From contig NZ_FOZJ01000001.1 in NCBI RefSeq assembly GCF_900114345.1, positions 558,001 through 622,000 on the forward strand: 64,000 bases of DNA, given 5' to 3'. Each line of letters begins with the position of its first letter. The first letter of the stretch is position 1. Source of the DNA: Microbacterium sp. cf046. Its GTDB lineage: Bacteria; Actinomycetota; Actinomycetes; Actinomycetales; Microbacteriaceae. Of the stretch, positions 1-8,195 are shown piece after piece. The notes under the pieces are model-generated. The model made no database searches. It was not told the origin of the DNA and saw nothing but the letters and a program-made list of their open reading frames with translations. The position numbers were made by a program, and so were the translations under genes.

Positions 1-406
1 AGCCGATCGCGCCCATGTCGGCCCACGTCGGGGTGGGGTAGTTGAAGATCGACGAGTACTTCGCCTTGCCGTCGATGAGCTGCTGGGTCATCTCGTCGCG
101 CGTGATCCCGAGGGTCTGCGCGGCCGAGTACAGGTAGAGGCCGTGGCCCGCTTCGTCCTGCACCTTCGCCATCAGGATCGCCTTGCGCTTGAGGCTGGGC
201 GCCCGCGTGATCCAGTTGCCCTCGGGCTGCATGCCGATGATCTCGGAGTGCCCGTGCTGGGAGATCTGCCGGATCAGGGTCCTGCGGTAGGCGTCCGGCA
301 TCCAGTCGCGCGGTTCGACGCGCGAGTCGGCGGCGATGAGCTCGTTGAAGCGCCACTCCTCGTCGGAGAGCTCGGGCTCGACGGCCGTGAGGTCTGCGGT
401 GGTCAT
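1..406 (-). CDS. paaA: 1,2-phenylacetyl-CoA epoxidase subunit PaaA (N-terminal part)
   Basis: This is the catalytic di-iron subunit of the PaaABCDE multicomponent epoxidase, which converts phenylacetyl-CoA to the 1,2-epoxide. Only the first 135 residues are present; the gene runs off the left edge of the window. The ATG is at 406-404 and the protein begins [15 protein letters not shown]. Family hallmarks are visible: [36 protein letters not shown] (an EAGHG iron-ligand region) and the downstream [15 protein letters not shown] stretch. It is divergent from the paaI-type thioesterase across a 49-bp gap that holds a candidate TetR operator. The rest of the epoxidase operon presumably lies to the left. 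Confidence 0.93.
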   Translation of the reverse strand, partial: MTTADLTAVEPELSDEEWRFNELIAADSRVEPRDWMPDAYRRTLIRQISQHGHSEIIGMQPEGNWITRAPSLKRKAILMAKVQDEAGHGLYLYSAAQTLGITRDEMTQQLIDGKAKYSSIFNYPTPTWADMGAIG

Positions 407-426
407 CTTCGACTCCTGGTCTTTAC

Positions 427-440
427 AGAACGATCGTTTA
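427..440. promoter_or_regulatory. Candidate PaaR-type TetR operator between paaA and paaI
   Basis: The 10-bp core AACGATCGTT (429-438) is a perfect palindrome in the paaA/paaI intergenic gap. It fits the AACGNNCGTT core known for PaaR-type TetR regulators of phenylacetate genes. A weaker relative (ACCGATCGTT) lies at 4622-4631 in front of the tetR gene of this cluster. The assignment to PaaR is inference. Confidence 0.45.
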
Positions 441-455
441 GTTATTATTGCAGAC

Positions 456-863
456 ATGGAGCGACCCACGAAAGCGATGATGGAGCGAGACCTCGCCTCG
501 GCGGCACTCGGGATGGTCGTCGACCTCGACGAACCCGGCCACGCCGTCGTGCACATGGTCGTGCGCGACGACATGACCAACGGCTTCCACATCACCCACG
601 GTGGGCTCGTGTTCGCGCTCGCCGATACGGCCTTCGCGATCGCCTGCAACGAGGACGACCGCATCACGGTCGCCCAGGGCGCCGACGTGACGTTCCTGAA
701 GTCCACGGTCACGGGCCAGACCCTCACCGCGACCGCCGTGCGCCGTGCGCGCAGCGGCCGCACCGGGCTCTACGACGTGACGGTGACGGATGAGACCGGC
801 GAGGTCGTGGCGGAGATGCGCGGCCGGTCGCTCACGACCGACCGCATGCTCCCCGAGCGCTAG
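456..863 (+). CDS. paaI: PaaI-type hotdog thioesterase
   Basis: A 135-residue single-domain hotdog thioesterase that would hydrolyse aberrant or accumulating (hydroxy)phenylacetyl-CoA thioesters, releasing CoA from dead-end paa intermediates. The diagnostic segment is [24 protein letters not shown] around residues 37-60, with the HGG turn and the acidic residue of the hotdog helix. Length fits the family (about 130-150 residues). The ATG at 456 was chosen because the upstream in-frame stretch overlaps paaA and the divergent promoter. The gene is divergent from paaA and convergent with paaZ; the two stop codons overlap (860-863). Confidence 0.88.
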   Translation: MERPTKAMMERDLASAALGMVVDLDEPGHAVVHMVVRDDMTNGFHITHGGLVFALADTAFAIACNEDDRITVAQGADVTFLKSTVTGQTLTATAVRRARSGRTGLYDVTVTDETGEVVAEMRGRSLTTDRMLPER

Positions 864-2929
864 ACGGCCGCGAGCTCCTTCGCGACGAGGGTGAGCACGT
901 CGTACTGCGCGACGATCTCGTCGTTCTGGTTGCGGATGACGGCATCCCAGCGGACTTCGCCGTACTCGTCGGTCTCGCGCGGGGTGATCTGCTTCGCGGT
1001 GAGCTCGACGCGGATCGTGTCACCGGGCGAGACGGGCGTGACGAACCGCAGGTTCTCGAGCCCGTAGTTGGCGAGCACGGGCCCGGGATCGGGGTCGACG
1101 AACAGCCCTGCGGCCCAGGAGACGAGCAGGTAGCCGTGCGCGACGCGACCCGGGAAGAACGGGTTGGCTGCGGCGGCGTCCTCGTCCATGTGGGCGTAGA
1201 ACGTGTCTCCGGTGAACTGGGCGAAGGTCTCGATGTCGGCGAGCGTGACCTCGCGCGATGCCGACACGACCTGATCGCCGATGCGCAGTTCGGCGAGGGA
1301 CTTGCGGAACGGATGCCGCCCCTCCGAGTTCGCCGCCGCGCCGGTGTGCCAGACACCGGTCAACGCGGTGAGCATCTCGGGCGAGCCCTGCACCGCGGTG
1401 CGCTGCATGTGGTGCAGGACGGCGCGGATGCCGCCGAGCTCCTCACCGCCGCCGGCCCGGCCGGGACCGCCGTGCACGAGGTTCGGCAGTGGCGAGCCGT
1501 GACCGGTGGAAGAGCGCGCGTCGTCGCGGTCCAGCAGCAGCACGCGGCCGTTGAAGGCGGAGATGCGGCCCATCAGCTCGAGAGCCACGGCCGGATCGTG
1601 GGTCGCGATGCTCGTGACGAGCGAGCCGCCACCGCGTGCGACGAGGTCTCCCGCTTCGGTGAGCGTGTCGTACGACAGCACCGAGGTGACCGGACCGAAG
1701 GCTTCGATCTCGTGCACGGCCTCAGTCCCCGTGTCGGCGAATCGGAGCATCAGGGGCGTGAGGAACGCGCCGTCGGGCGACGTGCCCACCGATCCGTCGG
1801 CGCGGGTGACCTCGGGCGCCGCGGTCGACCCGACGACCACTTCGCCGCCGGCCGCCGTCAGCTTGGCGACCTGGGCGAGCACATCGTCGCGCTGCGCCGT
1901 CGATGCGAGGGGGCCCATCGTGACACCCTCGGCGCGCGGGTCGCCGACCACGACGCGCTCGGCGATCCTGCTGCGAACCGCATCGATCAGTGCGTCCACC
2001 GAGGCTGCCGGTGCGATCGCGCGCCGGATCGCGGTGCATTTCTGACCCGCCTTGGAGGTCATCTCCGTCACGAGCTGGCGCACGTACGCGTCGAACTCCG
2101 GCGTGCCGGCGACGGCGTCCGGGCCGAGGATCGAGGCGTTGATCGAGTCGGTCTCACTCGTGAAGCGCACGCCTCCCGTCTGCACGCTGTCGTGGGCGCG
2201 CAGCCGCTCGGCGGTGGAGGCGCTGCCGGTGAAGCCCACGATGTCGCCCAGTCGCAGATCCTCGAACAGCGTCGGCACGCTGCCGCTGACCAGCTGGAGC
2301 GAGCCTTCGGGCAGAAGTCCCGACTCCACGAGGATGCGCACGAACGCCTCGGCGAGGTACCCCGTGGGGGTCGCGGGCTTGATCAGCGACGGCATCCCGG
2401 CCAGGAACGCGGGCGCGAACTTCTCGAGCGACCCCCACACCGGGAAGTTGAAGGCGTTGATCTGCACCGCGACACCGGGCAGACGCGTGTAGATATGCCG
2501 GCCGAGGAATGAGCCGTCCTTGGACAGGGGCTCGACGGGGCCGTCGACGTAGACACGGGCGTTGGGCATCTCGCGCCGCGCCTTGCCCGAGTACGAGAAG
2601 AGCACGCCGATGCCGCCGTCGATGTCGACCCAGGAGTCGGCCTTCGTCGCACCGGTGCGCGCCGAGACCGCGTACAGCTCCTCCTTGCGCTCGGTCAGGG
2701 CGAGTGCGAACTTCTTCAGGAGCACGGCACGTTCGTGGAACGTGAGTGCACCGATGCTCGCCTGCCCGACGGTGCGGGCGTACTCCAGCGCCGCACCGAG
2801 GTCGAGACCCTTGGTGCTCACGAGCGTGACGAGCTCACCGGTCGATGCGTCGCGCACCTCGGCGGCATCGGAGGTGTCGGCGGGCGTCCACCAGGCGCCC
2901 TGGACGTAGCTGGGCAGGATGTCGGTCAT
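860..2929 (-). CDS. paaZ: Bifunctional oxepin-CoA hydrolase / 3-oxo-5,6-dehydrosuberyl-CoA semialdehyde dehydrogenase
   Basis: PaaZ opens the oxepin-CoA ring with its C-terminal MaoC-like hydratase domain and oxidises the resulting aldehyde with its N-terminal aldehyde dehydrogenase domain. The 689-residue length matches the two-domain family. The dehydrogenase shows INAFNFPVWG, the FTGSAST nucleotide loop, a general-base Glu in TSETD near residue 259, and the nucleophile in SKAGQKC near residue 298. The MaoC domain (about residues 540-680) shows FTGDTFYAHMDED and GRVAHGYLLVSWAAG. The start is placed at 2929 because GGAGAA lies a few bases upstream and the ATG overlaps the TGA of the dehydrogenase gene by four bases (translational coupling). 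Residue numbers are estimates. Confidence 0.93.
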   Translation of the reverse strand: MTDILPSYVQGAWWTPADTSDAAEVRDASTGELVTLVSTKGLDLGAALEYARTVGQASIGALTFHERAVLLKKFALALTERKEELYAVSARTGATKADSWVDIDGGIGVLFSYSGKARREMPNARVYVDGPVEPLSKDGSFLGRHIYTRLPGVAVQINAFNFPVWGSLEKFAPAFLAGMPSLIKPATPTGYLAEAFVRILVESGLLPEGSLQLVSGSVPTLFEDLRLGDIVGFTGSASTAERLRAHDSVQTGGVRFTSETDSINASILGPDAVAGTPEFDAYVRQLVTEMTSKAGQKCTAIRRAIAPAASVDALIDAVRSRIAERVVVGDPRAEGVTMGPLASTAQRDDVLAQVAKLTAAGGEVVVGSTAAPEVTRADGSVGTSPDGAFLTPLMLRFADTGTEAVHEIEAFGPVTSVLSYDTLTEAGDLVARGGGSLVTSIATHDPAVALELMGRISAFNGRVLLLDRDDARSSTGHGSPLPNLVHGGPGRAGGGEELGGIRAVLHHMQRTAVQGSPEMLTALTGVWHTGAAANSEGRHPFRKSLAELRIGDQVVSASREVTLADIETFAQFTGDTFYAHMDEDAAAANPFFPGRVAHGYLLVSWAAGLFVDPDPGPVLANYGLENLRFVTPVSPGDTIRVELTAKQITPRETDEYGEVRWDAVIRNQNDEIVAQYDVLTLVAKELAAV

Positions 2930-3804
2930 CGGTTCTCCGATCGTTCGGTCGGCCAACGGTAGAAGCCCTCGCCGCTCTTGCGGCCGAGCTTGCCCTCGGC
3001 CACCATTCGGCGCAGCAGGGCGGGCGGTTCGAACCGCGGGCCGAGCGCGCTCTGCAGCTCCTCCGCGATGCCGAGGCGCACGTCCAGGCCCACGATGTCG
3101 GTCGTGCGCAGCGGACCGACGGGATGCCGGTACCCGAGCGTCATCGCCGCATCGATGTCCGCCGCGCTCGCGACGCCCTCCTCGAGCACGCGGATCGCCT
3201 CCAGCCCGAGCGCGACGCCGAGCCGGCTCGAGGCGAAACCGGGGGAGTCGTGCACGACGATCGGCGTCTTGCCGATCGCGTCCACCCAGCCGCGGGCCTC
3301 GTCCACGAGCGCCTGGTCGGTTGCGGCACCGACGACGATCTCGACGAGCGCCGATGCGGGCACGGGGTTGAAGAAGTGCAGCCCCAGGAAGCGCGCGGGC
3401 CTGGCGAGGTCGCCGGCGAGGTCGTCGATCGAGATCGATGAGGTGTTGGAGGCGAGCGCGGATGCCGAGGGCAGCGCTCCCTCGGCCCGGGTGAGCGCAT
3501 CGGCCTTGAGTCCGCGATCCTCCGGGACGGCCTCGATCACCAGGGCGCAGTCGGAGAACGCGGCGGTTTCGGTGCCGGTGGTGAACGCGGCGGTGAGCTC
3601 GGTGAGCGAGCGCTGCGTGGTGCCTCGGTCGACGGAGTGCTCGAGGCTCTCGCGGATGCGCGCGGCCGCGGCATCCGCAGACCCGGCATCGCGCTCGACG
3701 ACGACGACGTCGGAGCCGGCGAGCACGAACGCGTGCGCGATGCCCGCGCCCATCCGGCCGCCTCCGAGCACGCCGACGCGAGCCGGCGCCGCGCCGCCGG
3801 TCAT
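2926..3804 (-). CDS. paaH: 3-hydroxyacyl-CoA dehydrogenase (PaaH/PaaC type)
   Basis: A 292-residue NAD-dependent L-3-hydroxyacyl-CoA dehydrogenase, probably acting on 3-hydroxyadipyl-CoA in the lower phenylacetate pathway. The N-terminal Rossmann motif is GVLGGGRMGAGIAHAF. The catalytic-domain signatures ASNTSSISIDDLAG and FLGLHFFNPVP follow, and the C-terminal domain ends with LGRKSGEGFYRW. It is the short single-unit form, not the duplicated E. coli PaaH form. Its ATG overlaps the stop of the upstream hydratase gene by four bases, and its stop overlaps the paaZ start in the same way, so the three genes form one coupled operon. Confidence 0.88.
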   Translation of the reverse strand: MTGGAAPARVGVLGGGRMGAGIAHAFVLAGSDVVVVERDAGSADAAAARIRESLEHSVDRGTTQRSLTELTAAFTTGTETAAFSDCALVIEAVPEDRGLKADALTRAEGALPSASALASNTSSISIDDLAGDLARPARFLGLHFFNPVPASALVEIVVGAATDQALVDEARGWVDAIGKTPIVVHDSPGFASSRLGVALGLEAIRVLEEGVASAADIDAAMTLGYRHPVGPLRTTDIVGLDVRLGIAEELQSALGPRFEPPALLRRMVAEGKLGRKSGEGFYRWPTERSENR

Positions 3805-4541
3805 CGCCGGGCTCGCTTCTCGAGGAACTCGGTCATCCGGCGCTCCTTCTCCGGGCTCTCGAACAGCTCGGCCTGCAGGTCGAGCTCGATCGCGGGGTGT
3901 TCGCTGCGGGCAGCGCGGAGCGCGCGCTTGGTGTGCTGAGTGGCGAGCGGATCGTTCGCGGCGATGCGGTCGGCCATGGCGTGCGCGGCATCCAGCAGTG
4001 CATCGGCGGCGTGCAGCGACGAGACGATCCCCCACGCGAGGGCCTCGTCGCCGTCGAGGATGCGGCCGGTCAGCAGGAGCTCGCTCGCTCGCGCCTCGCC
4101 GACGATGTCCCGCAGGCGCCAGGTGGCGCCGGCCGCGGCCATGATGCCGAGGCCGGTCTCGGGGTTGCCGATCTTCATCCGCGGTGTTCCGATGCGGAGG
4201 TCGGCGGCGAACGCGAGCTCCGCCCCGCCGCCGAGCGCGTAGCCGTCGATCGCGGCGATCACCGGCATCGGCAGCTCGTTCACGCGGATGAACGCCGTGG
4301 CGTTGATGCCCTGACGGGCGTCTGATGCGCGGCGCACGCGCAGCTGCGCGATGTCGGCGCCCGATGCGAATACGCCGTCCGACCCGGTGAGGATGAGCGT
4401 GCGCGGCTCGGCCTCGAGCTCTGCGCACAGAGCGTGCAGCGCGTCGATCATCTGCTGATCGATCGCATTGCGCTTCTCGGGCCGATTCAGGGTCGCGACC
4501 ACGCGGTCGGCGGAGCGGTCGATGAGCAGCGTCTGCGTCAT
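3801..4541 (-). CDS. Enoyl-CoA hydratase/isomerase (PaaF/PaaG-like)
   Basis: A 246-residue crotonase-fold enzyme. The CoA/oxyanion-hole motifs FASGADIAQL (about 58-67) and GYALGGGAELAFAADLRIG (about 100-118) are visible. Both glutamates used by hydratases are present: one in GGAELA near 108 and one in NPETGLG near 128. That favours hydration over pure isomerisation. It is the first gene of the reverse operon and faces the tetR gene across a 135-bp divergent gap. Context suggests 2,3-dehydroadipyl-CoA hydratase (PaaF) or the PaaG isomerase; the sequence read by eye does not decide between them. Confidence 0.85.
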   Translation of the reverse strand: MTQTLLIDRSADRVVATLNRPEKRNAIDQQMIDALHALCAELEAEPRTLILTGSDGVFASGADIAQLRVRRASDARQGINATAFIRVNELPMPVIAAIDGYALGGGAELAFAADLRIGTPRMKIGNPETGLGIMAAAGATWRLRDIVGEARASELLLTGRILDGDEALAWGIVSSLHAADALLDAAHAMADRIAANDPLATQHTKRALRAARSEHPAIELDLQAELFESPEKERRMTEFLEKRARR

Positions 4542-4618
4542 AACCGGCCCCTTCGCGCGTGATCGCTCCGCGCCGAGGACCTGGATCGTCCGCGGGCACG
4601 GTCGTGTACGACCAATAC

Positions 4619-4634
4619 CTTACCGATCGTTCAG
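4619..4634. promoter_or_regulatory. Candidate TetR operator in the hydratase/tetR divergent promoter
   Basis: CTTACCGATCGTTCAGG shares the CGATCGTT core with the site in the paaA/paaI gap at 429-438. It sits between the divergent hydratase operon and the tetR gene, where an autoregulating repressor would bind. This is inference from motif recurrence. Confidence 0.35.
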
Positions 4635-4676
4635 GAAAAGCGCCTCTCGGGGCATCGCCGATGCCAGACTGGTGGC

Positions 4677-5309
4677 GTGCTCGAACCGCCCGCCACCTCC
4701 GAACGACCCGCCGTGCCCGACGCGGCGGCGCGCCGCGGGCGGCCCGGCTACGACCAGCGGCAGTTCCTCGAGATGGCCGTCGACGTCTTCAACGAGCACG
4801 GCTACGACGCAACCTCGGTGGCTTCGCTGGCGACACGCCTGGGGCTTTCGAAGTCGGCGCTGTACCACCACTTCGAATCCAAGGAGCATCTGCTGCGGCT
4901 CGCGCTCGACGAAGCACTCGGAGGCCTCGAGGGCGTGCTGCTCGAACAGGGCGCGCGGGAGGGGGGTGCGGGCGAGCGTCTCGGCTACGTGCTGCGCGGC
5001 GCCGTCGGCGTGCTGATCGACAGGCTTCCGTACGTGACGCTGCTGCTGCGCGTGCGGGGGAACAGCGACGTCGAGCGGCAGGCCCTGGAGCGCAGGCGCG
5101 CGTTCGACCATGGGATCACCGGCATGGTGCGGGCCGCGCAGCGGGAGGGCACCGTGCGGTCGGACGTCGACGCCTCCGTGGCGACGCGGCTGCTGTTCGG
5201 AATGGTCAACTCGATCGTCGAGTGGTACCGCCCGACAGGCCCCGAAGGCGCGGCCGAGCTCGCTTCGGATGTCCTGACCGTCGCACTCGACGGACTCCGC
5301 CCCCGCTGA
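4677..5309 (+). CDS. paaR: TetR-family regulator, probably PaaR
   Basis: A 210-residue TetR-type repressor. The N-terminal helix-turn-helix is clear at about residues 20-65 (GYDATSVASLATRLGLSKSALYHHFESKEHLL), followed by a helical ligand-binding domain with a typical C-terminal TetR signature (VEWYRPTGPEGAAELA). It starts with GTG at 4677 and is divergent from the paa hydratase-dehydrogenase-paaZ operon. By analogy with PaaR it would sense phenylacetyl-CoA and derepress the cluster. The link to paa genes is positional plus the shared CGATCGTT motif; the ligand cannot be read from the sequence. Confidence 0.8.
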   Translation: MLEPPATSERPAVPDAAARRGRPGYDQRQFLEMAVDVFNEHGYDATSVASLATRLGLSKSALYHHFESKEHLLRLALDEALGGLEGVLLEQGAREGGAGERLGYVLRGAVGVLIDRLPYVTLLLRVRGNSDVERQALERRRAFDHGITGMVRAAQREGTVRSDVDASVATRLLFGMVNSIVEWYRPTGPEGAAELASDVLTVALDGLRPR

Positions 5310-5316
5310 CCCGCTC

Positions 5317-5376
5317 GCGAGACTTCAGACATGCACGGCTCCGGGCGCCTCCGACCGTGCCGGAGTGAAGTCTCGC
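5317..5376. repeat. Long intergenic hairpin with nested stems
   Basis: Perfect 11-bp arms GCGAGACTTCA (5317-5327) and TGAAGTCTCGC (5366-5376) enclose a second pair, GCACGG/CCGTGC. It sits between tetR and the next gene. It has no T-tract, so it is either a stem-only terminator or a REP-like palindromic element. Two hairpins of similar layout occur at 12,577 and 13,431. Confidence 0.6.
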
Positions 5377-5431
5377 GGGGGAACGGCGAGGGGGGCGGGG
5401 AGCGGAGCGGAGCCGGAGTTAGCCTGGGTGC

Positions 5432-6148
5432 ATGAGCGGCGAACCTCCCCGCAAGCGGCCGTCGCCGGCTGTCTATCGTCGCCGACGGATCGTGCTGCTG
5501 CTCGCGCTCGTCCTCATCGCCGGGATGGTGTGGCTGCTGATCGCGCAGCCGTGGAGGGGCGCTGCCGAGAATCGCGCCGATCCGACGCCGACCGCGACCC
5601 AGGCGGCCGCGACGGACCTGCCGGTGCCCGGCACGACCACGCCGACCCCGACCCCCACTGCGACCCCCACCGCGACGCCGACACCGACCCCTACGCGGAC
5701 ATCGACGTCGACGCCTGCTCCCGATGCGACGCCGACAGCGAAGCCGTGCGTCGCGCGCGACATCACCGTCGAAGCGCTCACCGACCAGGACACCTACGAG
5801 GCCGGCCAGAATCCGCAGCTGTCGATCCGGCTCACGAACAACGGGGGCACGGACTGCACCCTCAATGTGGGCACGAGTGGCCAGGCGTTCACGATCGTCA
5901 GCGGGACTGACGTGTGGTGGCGTTCCACCGACTGCCAGACCGAGCCGAGCGACATGGTCGTGCTGCTCGCCGCCGGTCAGTCCGTCTCCAGCGCGGCACC
6001 GCTGGTGTGGGACCGGACGCGGTCATCGGTCAGCACGTGCGCGGATTCCAACCGCCAGAACGCGCCCGGCGGGGGAGCCTCGTACCACCTGAGCGTCGAG
6101 ATCGGCGGGATCGCGTCGACCCAGTCGGCGCAGATCCTGCTGTACTGA
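5432..6148 (+). CDS. Membrane-anchored protein with Thr/Pro linker, unknown function
   Basis: A 238-residue protein of unknown function. It has a short basic N-terminus (RRRR near residue 20), one transmembrane segment (IVLLLALVLIAGMVWLLIA, about 22-40) and a low-complexity Thr-Pro-Ala linker (about residues 55-105). A small extracellular domain of about 130 residues follows, with four cysteines (in CVARDITVE, DCTLN, TDCQTE and STCADS) that could form two disulfides. The topology predicts cytoplasm-in, domain-out anchoring across the cell wall. The domain resembles small beta-sandwich modules of actinobacterial surface proteins (DUF4232-like in style), but no function can be assigned. It stands alone between hairpin-bearing intergenic regions. 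Confidence 0.75.
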   Translation: MSGEPPRKRPSPAVYRRRRIVLLLALVLIAGMVWLLIAQPWRGAAENRADPTPTATQAAATDLPVPGTTTPTPTPTATPTATPTPTPTRTSTSTPAPDATPTAKPCVARDITVEALTDQDTYEAGQNPQLSIRLTNNGGTDCTLNVGTSGQAFTIVSGTDVWWRSTDCQTEPSDMVVLLAAGQSVSSAAPLVWDRTRSSVSTCADSNRQNAPGGGASYHLSVEIGGIASTQSAQILLY

Positions 6149-6465
6149 TCACCCGCTCTCGGCGATCTCACTGGAACTGTCCCCCGAAGAGGGGACAGAC
6201 GGATGCGGAAGCCGCGCGTACCGTTGGAAACAGCTCCCGTTTCGACGGCTCATAGTTGTCCCCAGCAACGTCTCGTCCCCAGCGAGGAACTGAGCCCCCG
6301 GAGAGCACTTGGCCCTCTCGAGTCACTCCCCGCGCAGGGGGTGGCCCGAGGGGGCCGAGTCAATTCCCCTGCGAGACCGCAGCGCGGCATCCCGTTTCAG
6401 GCGACAGCGCGGGGTCGGAGCATCCCCCCGGACCACTCCGACCCCGCGGCCCCTGCGAGGGCTTG
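6149..6465. other. Gene-free 317-bp interval between surface protein and permease
   Basis: No convincing coding sequence is visible. The interval holds several GC-rich self-complementary stretches. The only strong one is the hairpin at 6408-6448 just downstream of the permease stop. Codon preference in the small frames here is not like the neighbouring genes. Confidence 0.6.
6408..6448 (-). terminator. Stem-loop terminator after the permease gene
   Basis: Perfect 13-bp arms CGCGGGGTCGGAG (6408-6420) and CTCCGACCCCGCG (6436-6448) with a 15-nt loop lie 18 bp beyond the permease stop codon at 6466. There is no T-tract, as is common for actinobacterial terminators. Confidence 0.65.
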
Positions 6466-8019
6466 TCAGGTCTTCGGCTGCTCCTCGCCGAAGACCTCCG
6501 TCTCCATGGCGTCGTAGCCCTCTTCCTCCGGGTTCCAGTGCTTGCCCTCGGAGAGCGCGTACTCCTCCTCGGGCGAGAGCACGAGGCGGTGCCGGAAGAA
6601 CAGGGCGAATCCGACCAGGATCACCACGTAGACGATGAAGATCGCGATGATCGCCGGGACGAAGGTCGGGTTCAGCAGGAAGCCCACGAAGATGAGGGCT
6701 GCGATCACGGCGGCGATGACCGCGCCGGTGATGCCCCACGGGCTGACATACGGGCGGTTCGCGTTCGGGAACTTCCTGCGCAGGATGATGAACGAGATCA
6801 TCTGCAGCAGGTAGGCCAGCACCGCGCCCCAGACGGCGATGTTGAGGACGATCGCGCCCGCCACCGCGCCGGCGCCCTCGTTCAGGGCGGCGACTGTGTC
6901 CAGGACGACCAGAGCGATGAAGCCGATCACCGCGCCGACCGTCAGCGCGACCCACGGCGTCTGCCGCTTGCCTGTGAGGGAGAGGAATCGCGGGTAGTAG
7001 CCGGCACGCGAGAGGGAGTACATGTTGCGCCCGTACGCGAACATGATCCCCTGCAGCGAGGCGAGCAGGCCGACGAGCGCGAACAGTGCGAGCAGGGCGG
7101 CGAGCTGGTCGCCGACGATCGCGCGGAACCCGTCGAGCAGGGGCTCGGCCGCCACTCCGGTCGCCTCGGCGCCGATGACGCCGGTGTTCAGGAACAGCAC
7201 CAGCAGACCGGTGACGATCAGCGTGCCGCGCGCCCAGAAGCCTGCCTTCGGGATGTCGCGCACCGGGTCGTGGGACTCCTCCGCCGCGAGCGGGAGCTCC
7301 TCGATGCCGAGGAAGAACCACATCGCGAACGGCAGGGCGAACAGGATCGGAAGCACGCCGTGCGGCAGGAACTCGGTCTGACCCGGGTCGGGGACGATGT
7401 CCCACAGGTTGCCCCACTGGAAGGCGCCGGAGACCAGCGCCATGATCGAGAACACCACGATGATGCCGATCGAGATGATCGAGACGACGATCGCGAACTT
7501 GAAGGAGATCGCCGCACCTGCGGAGTTCAGCAGGATGAACACGGCGTACAGGATGATCCACCACACCCACGTCGGCATCGAGAAGTTCAGCAGCTCGCTG
7601 GTGATCGCGTCGGCGTATGACGCGGAGAAGTAGACGATCACCGCGGTCGTGGCGACGTACTCGATCGTCTCCGCGGCGCCGGTGACCAGGCCGCCCCATG
7701 GCCCCATCGCCGAGCGGGCGAACGAGTAGGCGCCTCCGGTGTGCGGCATCGCGGCGGCCATCTCTCCGATCGAGAAGATCATGCCGTAGTACATGGCGAC
7801 CAGGATCACGAAGGCGATCAGCATCCCGCCGAAGCCGGCGAAGTCGATGCCGAAGTTCCAGCCCGAGAAGTCGCCCGAGATGACGGCGGCGACCGCGAGG
7901 CCCCACAGTCCCCAGATGCCGGCGGAACGCTTGAGCGTCCTCTTCTCGAAGTATCCCTGGCCTGCCCGCGTATAGGTTGCTCCCGCAACCTTGGCGGAAT
8001 CATTGCGCGACTGTGACAT
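6466..8019 (-). CDS. APC-superfamily permease (ethanolamine/polyamine-type)
   Basis: A 517-residue integral membrane transporter with about 12 hydrophobic segments. The opening KRSAGIWGLWGLAVAAVISGDFSG and the following GWNFGIDFAGFGG and EMAAAMPHTGGAYSFARSAMG motifs are typical of APC amine/amino-acid permeases and look closest to the ethanolamine permease branch. The start at 8019 (MSQSRNDS) was preferred over upstream options because GGAGGA sits about five bases before it. It is divergent from a glutamine-synthetase-like ligase operon, so its substrate is probably the amine that the ligase conjugates. Ethanolamine, putrescine or another amine are all possible. Confidence 0.85.
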   Translation of the reverse strand: MSQSRNDSAKVAGATYTRAGQGYFEKRTLKRSAGIWGLWGLAVAAVISGDFSGWNFGIDFAGFGGMLIAFVILVAMYYGMIFSIGEMAAAMPHTGGAYSFARSAMGPWGGLVTGAAETIEYVATTAVIVYFSASYADAITSELLNFSMPTWVWWIILYAVFILLNSAGAAISFKFAIVVSIISIGIIVVFSIMALVSGAFQWGNLWDIVPDPGQTEFLPHGVLPILFALPFAMWFFLGIEELPLAAEESHDPVRDIPKAGFWARGTLIVTGLLVLFLNTGVIGAEATGVAAEPLLDGFRAIVGDQLAALLALFALVGLLASLQGIMFAYGRNMYSLSRAGYYPRFLSLTGKRQTPWVALTVGAVIGFIALVVLDTVAALNEGAGAVAGAIVLNIAVWGAVLAYLLQMISFIILRRKFPNANRPYVSPWGITGAVIAAVIAALIFVGFLLNPTFVPAIIAIFIVYVVILVGFALFFRHRLVLSPEEEYALSEGKHWNPEEEGYDAMETEVFGEEQPKT

Positions 8020-8081
8020 CTGTCCTCCGTGCATTCGGGTGCGGCGCGAGGGCGGCGCCTTTGCGCATGATTGTGTTCCCT

Positions 8082-8104
8082 AAAGGTGGGTTCTGTCTAC
8101 CTTT
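8082..8104. promoter_or_regulatory. Inverted repeat in the permease/ligase divergent promoter
   Basis: AAAGGT (8082-8087) and ACCTTT (8099-8104) flank an 11-bp spacer in the divergent region between the permease and the glutamine-synthetase-like gene. It could be an operator for the FadR/GntR regulator encoded at 12,689. That assignment is inference. Confidence 0.35.
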
Positions 8105-8195
8105 GCAGTCAACTTCGTGGTTACAGTGGACGCGGCGCCGGCCACTCGGACCGGCGCTCTCCACGCGCAGCGCACTGCGCCAAGGAAGGTGACGG

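Noticed and set aside
1136..2512. Long forward-strand frame opposite paaZ
   Set aside because: It is an antisense shadow of a gene with unmistakable aldehyde dehydrogenase and MaoC motifs; such long shadows are normal at this GC content. Many similar frames across the window were rejected for the same reason.
5640..5740. Repetitive ACGCCGACCCCGACC-like stretch that might suggest a CRISPR or tandem repeat
   Set aside because: It encodes the Thr-Pro linker of the membrane-anchored protein in frame; there are no spacers and no cas genes.
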